Shown piece after piece: positions 63,985-64,000 of a stretch of DNA of 64,000 bases. Position numbers and translations under genes: made by a program. The notes below the pieces were generated by a model. That model did no database searches. It worked only from the letters and a program-made list of their open reading frames with translations, and was not told where the DNA came from. Numbering within the stretch: position 1 is the first letter of the stretch; every line of letters starts with the position of its first letter. Source of the stretch: Mesorhizobium helmanticense (GTDB taxonomy: Bacteria > Pseudomonadota > Alphaproteobacteria > Rhizobiales > Rhizobiaceae); contig NZ_PZJX01000043.1 of assembly GCF_003034915.1 (NCBI RefSeq), positions 102,292 through 166,291 on the forward strand. Reading direction: 5' to 3'.

Positions 63985-64000
63985 CTCCCCCCTCGAGGGG
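63985..64000. repeat. start of a family D palindrome, cut by window edge
   Basis: AATCTCCCCCCTCGAGGGG matches the inner arm of 31289-31433 and 43437-43593. The rest lies beyond the window. Confidence 0.6.

Overview
The window is a high-GC chromosomal segment of an alphaproteobacterium of the order Hyphomicrobiales (Rhizobiales), most likely a Mesorhizobium or close relative. Grounds: a MucR/Ros regulator, a glnK-amtB pair beside tesB and ftsK, a mitofilin-like gene inside a hem cluster, a CenR/OtpR-type response regulator followed by a cyclic-nucleotide-binding protein, an ohr-ohrR pair, and several families of rhizobial palindromic intergenic repeats. No phage, plasmid, transposase, CRISPR array, rRNA or tRNA gene was seen. 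Nearly all of it is core metabolism with short intergenic gaps; the unusual material lies in the repeats, regulatory sites and a few inserted genes.

Layout. 1-3.1 kb: end of gnd, then zwf and a ROK/polyphosphate-glucokinase-like gene (sugar phosphate entry). 3.2-6.3 kb: MucR-type regulator, PLP aminotransferase, MFS exporter. 6.3-12.4 kb (minus): glutamine amidotransferase, TerB-like gene and the cluster hemC-hemD-mitofilin-hemY. 12.5-16.6 kb (plus): tsaD-gpsA, YciI, EVE, methyltransferase, DUF1761. 16.6-20.9 kb: LysR regulator, DUF1127 protein, L,D-transpeptidase, CenR-like regulator plus CNB protein, xthA. 21-27.9 kb (minus): lolA, ftsK, a possible small RNA, amtB, glnK behind a sigma-54-like promoter, tesB. 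28-32.1 kb: ubiquinone-type hydroxylase, small genes, OsmC, YceH. 32.1-36 kb (minus): sdhC-sdhD-sdhA-DUF3052-sdhB. 36.4-40 kb: MliC-like lipoprotein, a secreted protein and two GGDEF membrane proteins. 40.2-45.6 kb: leuC, methyltransferase, polar amino-acid ABC genes, ohr-ohrR. 45.7-50.9 kb: rplS separated from rimM-trmD by a TSUP gene, xerC, small membrane proteins. 51-63.7 kb (minus): a TCA supercluster mdh-sucC-[cupin, DUF1579, vapB, vapC]-sucD-sucA-sucB-[two unknown genes, SDR]-lpdA.

How it works together. The sdh operon and the mdh-suc-lpd cluster supply most of the TCA cycle from malate and 2-oxoglutarate. Upstream of both lies the palindrome AATCGATT in a TTCAATCGATTA context, which looks like a LacI-family operator and suggests common control. 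The sucCD pair, normally adjacent, is split by four co-directional accessory genes including a VapBC-type toxin-antitoxin pair. At least five repeat families occupy gaps. One shows compensatory stem changes between its two copies, and in three places the CTAG end of a repeat supplies the TAG stop of the neighbouring gene.

Limits. Functions come from motif and family recognition by eye. No database search, folding program or genome-wide count was run. Start codons were chosen from Shine-Dalgarno position, overlap with the upstream gene and known family N-termini.
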